Positions 37,110-50,000 of a DNA stretch of 64,000 bases are shown here, piece after piece; within the stretch, counting starts at the first letter, position 1, and each line of letters starts with the position of its first letter. The position numbers and the translations under genes are program-made. Under the pieces are notes generated by a model. The model saw only the letters and a program-made list of their open reading frames with translations. It had not been told where the DNA came from and searched no databases. The DNA lies in contig NC_054880.1 in the NCBI RefSeq assembly GCF_018320785.1, positions 267,001 through 331,000 on the forward strand. The letters run 5' to 3'. This DNA comes from Cheilinus undulatus. Taxonomy: Eukaryota; Chordata; Actinopteri; Labriformes; Labridae.

Positions 37110-37450
37110 TTAATGACCTTTAACTTCGTGAAATGTGGACTGATTTTTAAATCTGGATTCTGTCTCCACTGCCTGTCATGAATGTCTGATCCAGGAGAGC
37201 TGAATAAATAAAAATGTCGCGTTTCATACCTCTCCACTGTCTGCCTTCTGACACCTGAGCTTTGTGTAGAATGCATTTTTAGTTTCTCCCACTTATTTAG
37301 GAGTGTGAACATCAGTCTGGTCTTTGAACAGACATTTCTGAGAAACTGTCCTTTCCAAAATCCACATAAAATCTGTAAAACTTAATATACCGACTAGTCT
37401 GTGTTAGCTAAACAAACAAGCAAACAAACAAAGGGTCCAGGAGGTTTCAG

Positions 37451-37456
37451 TTTAAT
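37451..37456 (-). terminator. bop1: Candidate bop1 polyadenylation signal ATTAAA
   Basis: ATTAAA on the minus strand about 430 nt beyond the bop1 stop codon. It is the first polyadenylation-type hexamer I noticed downstream. An AATAAA exists further on at 36611-36606 inside the L2 remnant. Neither is proven. Confidence 0.35.
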
Positions 37457-37512
37457 AAAAAATAACAACATTGGGGTCAAAGTCACAAAAATTACAGAAC
37501 AACCAGCTGTAA

Positions 37513-37556
37513 GTCTCCTAGCAACCATCACCCCTTCAAGTAGGTTGCTAGGAGAC
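37513..37556. other. Perfect 14-bp inverted repeat in bop1 3' UTR
   Basis: GTCTCCTAGCAACC at 37513-37526 is exactly complementary to GGTTGCTAGGAGAC at 37543-37556 across a 16-nt loop. It would form a stable hairpin in a bop1 transcript that extends this far. It is bracketed by two copies of TTACAGAACAAC. The CCTAGCAACC arm also resembles an RFX half-site. Confidence 0.7.
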
Positions 37557-37597
37557 CACAGGAAGAATTACAGAACAACATCCATGTTCTGGTAGCC

Positions 37598-37878
37598 ACG
37601 TTGGTGGTCAGACTGGTTGTGGTAGCTGGGCTGGCTGGTTGGTACCCAGGCTAACTGGTTGGTAGCCAGATTAGATGGTTAGTAGCCAGGATAGTTGGTT
37701 GGTTGGTTGATAGCCAGGCTTGTTGGTTGGTAGTCAGGCTAGTTGGTGAGTAACCGGGCTAGTTGGTTGGTAGCCAGGCTAGTTGGTAACCGGGCTAGTT
37801 GGTGAGTAGCTGGGCTAGTTGGTTGGTAGCCAGGCTAGTTGGTTGGTAGCCAGGTTAGCTGACTGGTAGCCAGGCAAA
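37598..37878. repeat. Minisatellite in bop1 3' UTR (GGTTGGTAGCCAGGCTAGTT)
   Basis: About a dozen degenerate units of 17-25 bp built from GGTTGGTAGCCAGGCTAGTT. It starts within 4-5 bp of the bop1 stop codon on its 3' side, so it should be transcribed in the 3' UTR. Confidence 0.88.
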
Positions 37879-37881
37879 TGG

Positions 37882-38035
37882 CTAGGTGAAGAGTCTGATG
37901 GTAGCGTCAGCTCCAGAGGAGAAGATCCATGGCTGTGTGGGATGAAAGGTCATGTCCAGAACACCGAGGTCATGAGTGATCACATGACCTTTGAGAACCT
38001 TCACTGGAACAATGAGTGGGTTCTGGAGCAGATCA
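37882..38035 (-). CDS. bop1: bop1 exon 14 of those seen (C-terminus and stop)
   Basis: The acceptor is CTCTCTCTGTCAG|TGATCTG. The exon encodes [20 protein letters not shown] and the last WD repeat ending in [12 protein letters not shown], with stop TAG at 37884-37882. It is nearly identical to the human C-terminus. Confidence 0.95.
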
Positions 38036-41000
38036 CTGACAGAGAGAGAGAGATGAGTTAGCGTGGTAGCAACGCGGTCTGACAGCTTAGACACGTGGTT
38101 GAGAACGGACAACATGCTACTGGTTCTGTTATTATCATGTGTTATCCTGTGGTGGCATATTTGACATGGAGCAACATGTTCTAGCATGTAGTAGTGTGTT
38201 CTGGCATGTAGTAGCGTGTTGTGGCGTGTCGAAGCATGTTCTAGCATGTAGTAGTGTGTTCTGGCATGTAGTAGCGTGTTGTGGCGTGTCGAAGCATGTT
38301 CTAGCATGTAGTAGTGTGTTCTGGCATGTAGTAGCGTGTTGTGGCGTGTCGAAGCATGTTCTAGCATGTAGTAGTGTGTTCTGGCATGTAGTAGCGTGTT
38401 GTGGTGTGTCGTAGCGTGTTCTGGCGTGTAGTAGCGTGTTCTGGCATGTAGTAGCGTGTTGTGGCATGTGGAAGCATGTTCTGGCGTGTAGTAGCGTGTT
38501 CTGGCATGTCTTAGCGTGTTCTGGCGTGTCGTAGCGTGTTCTGGCAATTATTACTTGTAAACGGTCCCATGGCAGACGATGACTGATCCATCGTCTGACG
38601 CTGAAGCAAACAATGGGTACTGTCTGTGAAAGGCCACACCCCTCACGGCTTTCTTATGGTGCCTGTAGACAGGAAGTGATCATGACATCATCAGACCAGC
38701 CTGACAAGCTGCAGATACAGACATGCTCCGAAATCTCAGCATCGCCTCATATCTGACTACAGAAACAGCTGTCATGATTGACAGGAATGATTGACAGCTG
38801 AGGATGATTGACAGGAATGATTGACAGGAATGATTGACAGCTGAGGATGATTGACAGGAATGATTGACAGGAATGATTGACAGGAATGATTGACAGCTGA
38901 GGATGATTGACAGGAATGATAAACAGGAATGATTGACAGGAATGATTGACAGCTGAGGATGATTGACAGTTAGGAATGTTTGAAAGCTGAGGATGATTGA
39001 CAGATAGGAATGATTGACAGCTGAGGATGATTGACAGATAGGAATGATTGATAGCTGAGGATGATTGACAGTTAGGAATGATTGAAAGCTGAGGATGATT
39101 GACAGTTGAGGATGATTGACAGGAATGATTGACAGCTGAGGGTGATTGACAGGTATGATTGATAGCTGAGGATGATTGACAGTTGAGGATGATTGACAGG
39201 AATGATTGACAGGAATGATTGACAGCTGAGGATGATTGACAGTTAGGAATGATTGACAGCTGAGGATGATTGACAGTTAGGAATGATTGACAGCTGAGGA
39301 TGATTGACAGGAATGATTGACAGCTGAGGATGATTGACAGTTAGGAATGATTGACAGCTGAGGATGATTGACAGTTAGGAATGATTGAAAGTTGAGGATG
39401 ATTGACAGGAATGATTGACAGCTGAGGATGATTGACAGGTATGATTGATAGCTGAGGATGATTGACAGTTGAGGATGATTGACAGGAATGATTGACAGCT
39501 GAGGGTGATTGACAGGTATGATTGATAGCTGAGGATGATTGACAGTTGAGGATGATTGACAGGAATGATTGACAGGAATGATTGACAGCTGAGGATGATT
39601 GACAGGTATGATTGATAGCTGAGGATAATTGACAGTTGAGGATGATTGACAGTTAGGAATGATTGACAGCTGAGGATGATTGACAGTTAGGAATGATTGA
39701 CAGCTGAGGATGATTGACAGTTAGGAATGATTGACAGCTGAGGATGATTGACAGTTAGGAATGATTGAAAGCTGAGGATGATTGACAGTTGAGGATGATT
39801 GACAGGAATGATTGACAGCTGAGGGTGATTGACAGGTATGATTGATAGCTGAAGATGATTGACAGTTGAGGATGATTGACAGGAATGATTGACAGGAATG
39901 ATTGACAGCTGAGGATGATTGACAGGTATGATTGATAGCTGAGGATAATTGACAGTTGAGGATGATTGACAGGTATGATTGATAGGTGAGGATGATTGAC
40001 AGTTGAGGATGATTGACAGGTGTGACTGATCGCTGAGGATGATTGACAGGTATGATTTATAGCTGAGGATGATTGACAGGTATGATTGATAGCTGAGGAT
40101 GATTGACAGTTGAGGATGATTGACAGGAATGATTGATAGCTGAGGATGATTGACAGGTATGATTGATAGCTGAGGATGATTGACAGTTGAGGATGATTGA
40201 CAGGAATGATTGATAGCTGAGGGTGATTGACAGGTATGATTGATAGCTGAGGATGATTGATAGCTGAGGATGATTGACAGTTGAGGATGATTGACAGGAA
40301 TGATTGATAGCTGAGGGTGATTGACAGGTATGATTGATAGCTGAGGATGATTGACAGTTGAGGATGATTGACAGGAATGATTGACAGCTGAGGGTGATTG
40401 ACAGGTATGATTGATAGCTGAGGATGATTGACAGTTGAGGATGATTGACAGGAATGATTGACAGCTGAGGGTGATTGACAGGTATGATTGATAGCTGAGG
40501 ATGATTGACAGTTGAGGATGATTGACAGGAATGATTGACAGCTGAGGGTGATTGACAGGAATGATTGATAGCTGAAGATGATTGACAGGAATAGTTGATA
40601 GCTGAGGATGATTGACAGGAATGATTGACAGCTGAGGAAGATTGACAGTTAGGAATGATTGACAAGAATGATTGACAGTTAGGAATGATTGACAAGAATG
40701 ATTGACAGTTAGGAATGATTGACAGGAATGTTTGATAGCTGAGGATGATTGACAGGAATGATTGACAGCTTAAGATGATTGAAAGGCACTTACCGTAGCA
40801 TCCTGTAGGGCTTGGTGGAGAGGTCAAGGTCAAACCAGCTCAGTCTGCAGTCGTAGCTCCCACAGATCACATGATCACCTGCACACAGACACAGAGGCTA
40901 ACACAGACTCCGCCCTCATCAGTGATGTCACCTTCTTAGTATCTACATTAGACCCTGTTCTCTATTGGTCCCTGTTCCCTAGGACTCGTGGCGTACCTGT

Positions 41001-44000
41001 GGGGTGGACCGCCATGCTGGAGATCCATTTGGAGTTGGCCTGTAGTTTTTTAGTCATTTCCTGTTTGACCAGGTTGTAGATCCGGACGGAGCGCTGCGTC
41101 GCTACAAAGAAGTAGGGCCTGATGGGGTGGAAGGATACGCTCTGTACCAGGCCTTTGTTCTTCCTGAAGGGGTTCTGGCTCCGCCTCCGGCTCACCTGGT
41201 GGATCAACACCTGCAGGTGACTCGAGTGATCTGGCATCACGGAGGCCAGGTAATCTCCTTTGGCGTGCCACACCACCTGCTGGACGGCCTGCAGAAAAAC
41301 AGACACTGATCAGGTCAGCTGACCACATACACGGCCAGGTTAGTCCACAGGTATGCTCGCCGGTTCACCTGGTGTTCAGGTACGTGTCTGGGTCAGGAGG
41401 TACTTAATATGCTCATATGTACACACCCGAGGTTCCTGGATAAACCACCAGGGGGAAGCAGAGAGCGCGGGCTGTATGAAACTACCAGTCATACAGACAT
41501 GAATAAAACTCCTCTGAGAACAGAATGGCCGTGGTGTTACAGTTTCAGTGGTGACTGTGCTAACTGGTGACATTCAGCCAGTCCAGGCTCCCAGTTGTCA
41601 TTCCAGTCTGACCAGTACCCCACCAGGTTTATCATCTTAGTAGTTCTTCAGTGGTTCCATTGAAAGCATTTTATGACCAAACAAAGGAGAAAAGTGTTTA
41701 AAGATTAGAAGTTTAGACTCAATATCTGGTCTAAGGTCTGGTTTGGTCCAAGTCCAAGTCTGCAGGTTTGTAAGACTAAGTCAGTGGTGATGTCACCTCC
41801 ACAGTCCCGGTCAGCGTTAAGTCACCAGTTACCATGGTTGCTGGTTAAACTGATGCAATCTTTGTTATTTTTACAGGTTTAAACATGGACTTCAAGTCAG
41901 ACTGATCCGCCTCACCTGGCCTGACAGCCATGTTTGTCTCTGTAGAGACCGTGACACCTGAAGGATGTGGATCATAGTGTCAGGCCTCATGTCCGTTCAT
42001 TTCTGAGGATGTTCACAGCTGAAGCGACACAGAGGATGCCATCATCATGCAGCTAACAGGAAGTGAAAGGAAGTACATCTCTGGTCTGCCTAATCCTACA
42101 GGTGAACTCACCTTGGGGTGTTGGATTTTAAGGCGGATGCCCTGGTTAAGCTCCTCCCCCTCTGCATCAATCCATGTGACTATACTCTCCCCCTCCAAAG
42201 CCTCCTCCTCTTCATGGCTTGTTAAGAGATGATCTGATGACGAGATTACCTGACGGTCCGCCAGGAAGGGAGCCAGGATCACGACTACAGAGTCCCTGAA
42301 GGGCAGACAGACGGACGACATTTATAATCAATAATAGCCCTGATAAAGACAGATGACCTTTATAATCAATAATCAATAATGGCCCTGATGAAGACAGGCG
42401 GATGCTTACTGGGAGACAGCCAGCAGGCAGACTGAGGGGTTGGGGTTCCAGGCCACACTCTTCACAGGACCGCCAACCTGGACCGTCTTCAGACAGCGAG
42501 ACGAACAAACCTCCCAGAACCTGACGGAGCCGTCATCACTACCTGGACCGGTAAATAAATACACAGGAAGTTAAACACAGGTAGAGAAATACACAAGAAG
42601 TTTAACACAGGTAGATAAATATACAAGAAGTTAAACACAGGTAGATAAATACACAGGAAGTTAAACATAGATAGAGAAATACACAGGAAGTTAAACACAG
42701 GTAGAGAAATACACAGGAAGTTTAACACAGGTAGAGAAATACACAGGAAGTTTAACACAAGTAGATAAATACACAAGAAGTTTAACACAGGTAGATAAAT
42801 ACACAAGAAGTTTAACACAGGTAGAGAAATACACAAGAAGTTTAACACAGGTAGAGAAATACACAAGAAGTTTAACACAGGTAGAGAAATACACAAGAAG
42901 TTTAACGCAGGTAGAGAAATACACAGGAAGTTTAACACAGGTAGAGAAATACACAAGAAGTTTAACACAGGTAGAGAAATACACAGGAAGTTAAACATAG
43001 ATAGAGAAATACACAGGAAGTTAAACATAGAGAAATACACAGGAAGTTTAACACAGGTAGATAAATATACAAGAAGTTAAACACAGGTAGATAAATATAC
43101 AAGAAGTTAAACACAGGTAGAGAAATACACAGGAAGTTAAACATAGAGAAATACACAGGAAGTTAAACATAGATAGAGAAATACACAGGAAGTTAAACAT
43201 AGAGAAATACACAGGAAGTTTAACACAGGTAGATAAATACACAAGAAGTTTAACACAGGTAGATAAATACACAGGAAGTTTAACACAGGTAGAGAAATAC
43301 ACAAGAAGTTAAACACAGGTAGAGAAATACACAGGAAGTTAAACATAGATAAATACACAGGACGTTTAACACAGGTAGAGAAATACACAAGAAGTTAAAC
43401 ACAGGTAGAGAAATACACAGGAAGTTAAACACAGGTAGAGAAATACACAGGAAGTTTAACGCAGGTAGAGAAATACACAAGAAGTTAAACACAGGTAGAG
43501 AAATACACAAGAAGTTAAACACAGGTAGAGAAATACACAAGAAGTTAAACACAGGTAGAGAAATACACAAGAAGTTAAACACAGGTAGAGAAATACACAA
43601 GAAGTTAAACATAGATAAATACACAGGACGTTTAACACAGGTAGAGAAATACACAAGAAGTTTAACACAGGTAGAGAAATACACAAGAAGTTAAACACAG
43701 GTAGAGAAATACACAAGAAGTTAAACACAGGTAGAGAAATACACAAGAAGTTAAACACAGGTAGAGAAATACACAAGAAGTTAAACACAGGTAGATAAAT
43801 ACACAGGACGTTTAACACAGGTAGAGAAATACACAAGAAGTTTAACACAGGTAGAGAAATACACAGGAAGTTAAACACAGGTTTATTAACACCAGTAGAT
43901 GGACTAGACTAGACTGTCTGCCACTCCACAGGCACTGTCCCAGACCTCCATGTGAAACTGAAAAGGCTGGTCAGCCATGGCAGCCCAACAATATCCAAAG

Positions 44001-47000
44001 CCTTTACCATCATAGGGAAAATGTCAACCACACCCTGCGCCTTCCCACTGGGGAGCTTTTTGACCACCTCAGTGACTTCCCCAAAGATGTAGATGATTCC
44101 CACAGATCCTCAGGCTCCTCAGAGGAGGACGTGTTTGATAGGTTCAGGAGTTCCTTAAAGTGTTCCTTCCAAGGCTCAATGATGTCCCCAGTCTGGGCCA
44201 GCAGTTTACTCCTGCTGGTAACAGCCTGAGAAGAGCCCTGCCCTTCCCTCCTGAGATGTGAACAGTTTACCAGAGCATCTTTGGGGCCAGCCGAAACTTC
44301 TTCTCCATAGCCTCTCCAAACTCCTCCCACACCCAGGGTTTTGCTTCTGCAACAGCTGGAGCCGCAGCCCTCCAAGCCATCCGGTACCTGTCAGCTGCCT
44401 CCAGAGGCCCCGGGGCTAACCAAGACTAAAAGGCCTCCTTCTTCGGTCTCTCTTCAGGGGTTGCCACCACAGCAGGCATCAGTGACCTTCTGGCCACAGC
44501 TTCCAGCCGCCGCTTTCACAAAGGCTTTGAACATAGACCACTCAGACTCCATGTCCCAAGCCTCCCATGGGACGCACAAGAAGTTCGTCCCAGAGGTGGG
44601 AGTTGAAGATCTCACCAAAGGACGCTCCAACTTTGCCCATACGACTCGTTTAGGTTTAATATGTCTGTCCAGCTGCCACCCAAACTCACCACTTGATGGT
44701 GATCATGACAGCTCCTATCTTCAATGTCTAGGACATACGACCACAGATCTGATGAAAGGACAGTGAAGTCGTTCATAGATCTTTGGCCTAGGGTGCCCTG
44801 GTACCAGGTACTCTTATTAGCACACCTGTGCTTGAACATGGTGATTGGTATGGCCGATCCTTGACTAGCACAGAGGTCCGATAATAACACACCTCTTAGA
44901 CTGAGATCAGGCTGGCAGTCCCCCCCCGCCTACCCCCCTCCAGGTGTCTCCATTATTGTCCACGTGAGCCTTGAAGTCTCCCAGTAGAACAGCGGTGTCC
45001 CCAGGAGGCACCCTTTTCAGGACCCCACCCAGAGACCCCAAACTGTCCGTTAACTCCGCACCAACAACAGTCAGAGTCTTCCTCAACCACAAAGAGGCGA
45101 CTCACTCTTACCCTGGGCAACTCCTGCGTGAAAGAGTCCAGTCCCTCCTCTGAAGTTCTGTGTGTGGAGGAAAGCCCACCTATGTCTAGTAGGTGGTCCT
45201 CCACCTCCGGCACCAGCTCCAGAGAGGAGACATTCCTGGTGCCAAAGACCAGTAACAATAATCAGATTAACCAAAGCTGTTCCCAACACAGTTAAACACA
45301 CACATAGGGGGGAGTTAACGAGCACACCTGTCCAGGTAACCCGATCAGAATTCATCAGATGACATCATCATGGTGGTTGTTACCTGAGGCGAGCCACTGT
45401 CCTGATGGAGACACGCTGATGGAGCGAACCAGGCCGCTGTGACCACGATATACCTGGAGTGACACAGACGGTTCAGATGGGTTAGCTCAGCGCCATGATT
45501 CTCTCTGCTAGCTTTAAAGGCAAGGATGGAACGTTTTAGAGTTTACAGGATGACATATTCAAAGACAAAGGGCAGAACATTCATGAGGCTGGGGGTGTTG
45601 GAGGCTCTCCCCTCCATTTTTGTCAAAGACAAGGCCATAGTTGGCAAGATGTGGGTGGAGCAGCTCCTCACCAGCTCCACCCACTTTTCCAAAAGTAGTC
45701 AACATGAGGGAAAGATTGTTGGTATACCTGTAATCGAATGATGATAGAGAGATAAAGAACACTGAATTTGTTATAACTGAGTGTGATCGTGTTACCAGGG
45801 ACTGCGTGGTCGGAAACGGCTGCAGGTCTTTAGGTTTGGGAAGTTTGGGGATCAGATCCTCTGGATTGACGTTCACCTGCAAAACAGACAGACAGGTAAG
45901 TTTGAAGACAGTGGTGTGGTCTGATTGGCTGTAATGACAGTGGTAAGGCAAGGCAAGGCAAGGCAAGTTTATTTGTATTGCACATTTCAGCAACAAGGCA
46001 CTTCAAAGTGCTTCACACAGGTCATTAAAATTGATTGACAAAGGGAAAAAGAAACAAAATGAAAACATTTTAAACAAAGCATGTAAAAGGTGATTAAAAA
46101 CAGCAAATAAGACCCACACAAGATAGACACATCCCTAGTGCCATTTGTCTGAATTTTATATGTATAAAATCCAAAAAAGATAAAAACACACATAGAAAGT
46201 TTTTTTAAAACGGCAAAAAAACCTCAACAAAGATAAAAACAGATATTAAAGTAAAAGCTACAGTGCAGAGTTTGAGCAAAAATGGAAGGTAAAAGGTAAA
46301 AAGTTTTTAGTCAAAGGCAGCAGTGAACAGGTGAGTCTTCAACCTTGATTTAAAAGAACTCAAACTCTCAGCAGACCTGATGTTTTCTGGGAGTTTGTTC
46401 CAGATATATGGAGCATAGAAACTGAACGCTGATCCTCCATGTTTGGTTCTGACTTTAGGGACACAGAGCAGACCTGCACCAGACCACCTGAGCGGTCTGG
46501 ATGGTTCATACTGGACTAGAAGGTCTCTGATGTATTTTGGGCCTAAACCATTCGGAGCTTTATAAGCCAACAGGAGGATCTTAAAGTCTACTCTCTGAGA
46601 GACAGGGAGCCAGTGTAAAGACCTCAGACTAGGACTGATGTGGTCCACTCTCCTAGTCTTAGTGAGGACTCGAGCAGCAGCGTTCTGGATCAGCTGCAGC
46701 TGTCTGATAGACTTTATAGGCAGACCAGTAAAGATCCTGTTCCAGTAGTCAACTGGACTGAAGATAAATGCATGAACCAGTTTTCAAGGTCCTACTGTGA
46801 CATTAGTCCTTTAATCCTAGAAATATTCTTGAGGTGATAATACGCTGACTTTGTCATTGTTTTTATGTGGTTTTGAAATTTAGGTCTGAATCCATGACAG
46901 CACCCAGATTTCTGGCCTGGTCTGAGGTTTTTAACTGAAGTGACTGGAGCTGCATGCTGATTTTCAGAGAGTCCTCCTTGGGTCCAAAAACAACCACCTC

Positions 47001-50000
47001 AGTTTTTTCTCTGTTTAACTGGAGAAAATTATGGCACATCCATTCGGTAATTTGTTCCATGCATTTACCCAGTGCTTGTAAGGGGCTATAGTCACCTGGG
47101 GACATTGAAATGTAGAGCTGTGTGTCATCTGCATAGTTATGGTAGTTTATTTTGTTGTTTTCTATGATCTGAGCAAGTGGAAGCATGTAGATGTTAAACA
47201 GAAGAGGCCCCAGGATGGAGCCTTGAGGGACTCCACATGTAATTCTGGTCTGCTCAGATTTTAAGTTACCTACTGACACAAAATAATCCCTGCCCTTTAA
47301 GTAGGTTGCAAACCAATCAAGAACTGTGCCAGACAGTCCCGCCCAGTTTTCCAGTCAATCAAGTAATCTATTATGGTCGAGTGTGTCAGTGGCTGATTGG
47401 CTGTAATGACAGTGGTGTGGTCTGATTGGCTGTAATGACAGTGGTGTGGTCTGATTGGCTGTAATGACAGTGGTGTGGTCTGATTGGCTGAAGATGGTCA
47501 GTCTCACCCTCATCTTCCTCTGGCGGGGGCACAGGTAGAGGTCAAGGCAGCGTTCAAAGCGTTCGTGGATGAACCGAGGAAAGGCTGGAACGTGGCGAAG
47601 GCTGGAGAACGTGCGAGGAATAAACGGGTACTTCCTGTCAGCTGGATCCTGCTGCTCCCACAGAGCTCGCTGCAAACAGATACAGACAGCTGAGTGGATA
47701 TGATACAACTGTGCTGTCAACTATTGAAAAAGTCAGAGTAGTGGGGATGAGGGGACTGTCTCTTTAAGGCAGCATTGGTTCAAAAATACGGCTGAAGAGA
47801 CCTGACCACAGACGACCTCACTAAGAGTCCCAACATTCTATCGCATACACACGCATGTAAAAGTCTGAGAGCCAAAATCCTCATCAAACTTTAACAGGAA
47901 TGATTAAAAACCCTTCCCAGAGGTAAGCTTTGTTAAGGTACTCTACGGTTCTATAGAGTTGTTGTTCTACAGTTATTCAGGTTCTATGTGGATGTGTTCT
48001 TTACGTAATTTGTCGTCTACCCTCTTGTTCTATGTTATTGTTTTCCACATGTATTCATTGTGGTGTACAACATTCAACTCCTTGTCTGTGATCAGGTACT
48101 CCAGATTCATTATCTCGTTCTAGGCGGTTGATGTTCTGTGTATTCAGGCTCTATGTGGTTGTATTCTTCCTGTTGTTTGGCGTTCTTTGTGAATTTCAGT
48201 GGCATGTGGCTTCACCTCCTCATCGGTGAACAGGTACTCTGGCGGTGGATTGTAGGACTCGTGGTGTCCGGGTAGAGGGATTTTGGGGGCGGGCAGGTGC
48301 ATCCTGTGTTTTGCGAGGATGGAGGCGTCGTCGTTGGCCCACAGGTCATAGTAGCGCCCCCCTGTGTCTCTGCGTTCTCGCCGCGGTTTGATCCAGCCCA
48401 TCTTGATGGCGTGGACAAGTTTGGACACCTTCTCTTTCTCCAGCAGAGATGGGATGAACGAGCGTTTGTCAGCCGGCCGGTTTGTGACAGGGTGAAGCAT
48501 CACGTCCTGACTGAAGAACTCCACCTGAGGCTGGGGACAGAGACACCAACACCTGATAAGACCGACATCAAAAAGGGGGCGGGGCTAAAAACAGGTCAGA
48601 GGAGCTCACCTGGTACTCGTTAAAGTTGACGTCTCCAAACTGTCCTCTCTGCAGGCGCTGCACCAGCTCCACCTGCTCATCTGACAGGACCACGTCAGCA
48701 CCAGTCTGACCGTCCTCCACTGTCCTCCTAAAGACAGACAACAGTTAGCTTAGCATCGTTAGCAAACAGACAGCTGTTAGCTTAGCATCGTTAGCAAACC
48801 GACAGCTGTTAGCTTAGCATCGTTAGCAAACCGACAGCTGTTAGCTTAGCATCCTTAGCAAACAGACAGCTGTTAGCTTAGCATCGTTAGCAAAGAGACA
48901 GCTGTTAGCTTAGCATCATTAGCAAACAGACAGCAGTTAGCTTAGCATCAATAGCAAACAGACAGCTGTTAGCTTAGCATCGTTAGCAAACAGACAGCTG
49001 TTAGCTTAGCATCGTTAGCAAAGAGACAGCAGTTAGCTTAGCATCATTAGCAAACAGACAGCAGTTAGCTTAGCATCATTAGCAAACAGACAGCTGTTAG
49101 CTTAGCATCGTTAGCAAAGAGACAGCTGTTAGCTTAGCATCGTTAGCAAAGAGACAGCTGTTAGCTTAGCATCGTTAGCAAAGAGACAGCTGTTAGCTTA
49201 GCATCGTTAGCAAAGAGACAGCTGTTAGCTTAGCATCATTAGCAAACAGACAGCTGTTAGCTTAGCATCGTTAGCAAAGAGACAGCTGTTAGCTTAGCAT
49301 CATTAGCAAACAGACAGCTGTTAGCTTAGCATCGTTAGCAAAGAGACAGCTGTTAGCTTAGCATCATTAGCAAAGAGACAGCTGTTAGCTTAGCATCATT
49401 AGCAAACAGACAGCAGTTAGCTCAGCATCGTTAGCAAACAGACAGCTGTTAGCTTAGCATCGTTAACAAAGAGACAGCTGTTAGCTTAGCATCATTAGCA
49501 AACAGACAGCAGTTAGCTCAGCATCGTTAGCAAACAGACAGCAGTTAGCTTAGCATCGTTAGCAAACAGACAGCTGTTAGCTTAGCATTGTTAGCAAAGA
49601 GACAGCTGTTAGCTTAGCATCGTTAGCAAAGAGACAGCTGTTAGCTTAGCATCGTTAGCAAACAGACAGCAGTTAGCTCAGCATCGTTAGCAAACAGACA
49701 GCTGTTAGCTTAGCATCGTTAGCAAACAGACAGCTGTTAGCTTAGCATCGTTAGCAAAGAGACAGCTGTTAACTTAGCATCGTTAGCAAAGAGACAGCTG
49801 TTAGCTTAGCATCATTAGCAAACAGACAGCTGTTAGCTTAGCATCGTTAGCAAAGAGACAGCTGTTAGCTTAGCATCGTTAGCAAAGAGACAGCTGTTAG
49901 CTTAGCATCCTTAGCAAAGAGACAGCTGTTAGCTTAACATCGTTAGCAAACAGACAGCTGTTAGCTTAGCATTGTTAGTACAGAGACAGCTGTTAGCTTA

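Larger units (their letters stand above)
45946..47385 (-). mobile_element. 5'-truncated LINE-2-type element
   Basis: Minus-strand retroelement in the bop1 intron between exons 47508-47669 and 45796-45876. It has the RT blocks [20 protein letters not shown] and [11 protein letters not shown] (47279-46863) and a C-terminal domain (46648-46307) with [20 protein letters not shown] and [15 protein letters not shown]. The 3' tail ends in CCTTG repeats (AAGGC on plus, 45946-45966). The 5' half, including the endonuclease, is missing. It sits inside a 29-bp tandem repeat whose units flank both ends. Confidence 0.87.

Noticed and set aside
36806..37312. 168-codon minus frame starting MFTLLNKWEKL
   Set aside because: It crosses the boundary of a MITE with clear termini at 36694 and 37109. 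No domain is recognised, and the frame is best explained by chance.
40057..40833. 258-codon minus frame rich in Ser-Ile-Ile-Asn-Cys-Gln-Ser
   Set aside because: A read-through of the bop1 intron array into exon 12 in the wrong frame.
42489..43878. Series of 64-183-codon minus frames rich in [10 protein letters not shown]
   Set aside because: Artefacts of the 30-bp minisatellite inside a bop1 intron.
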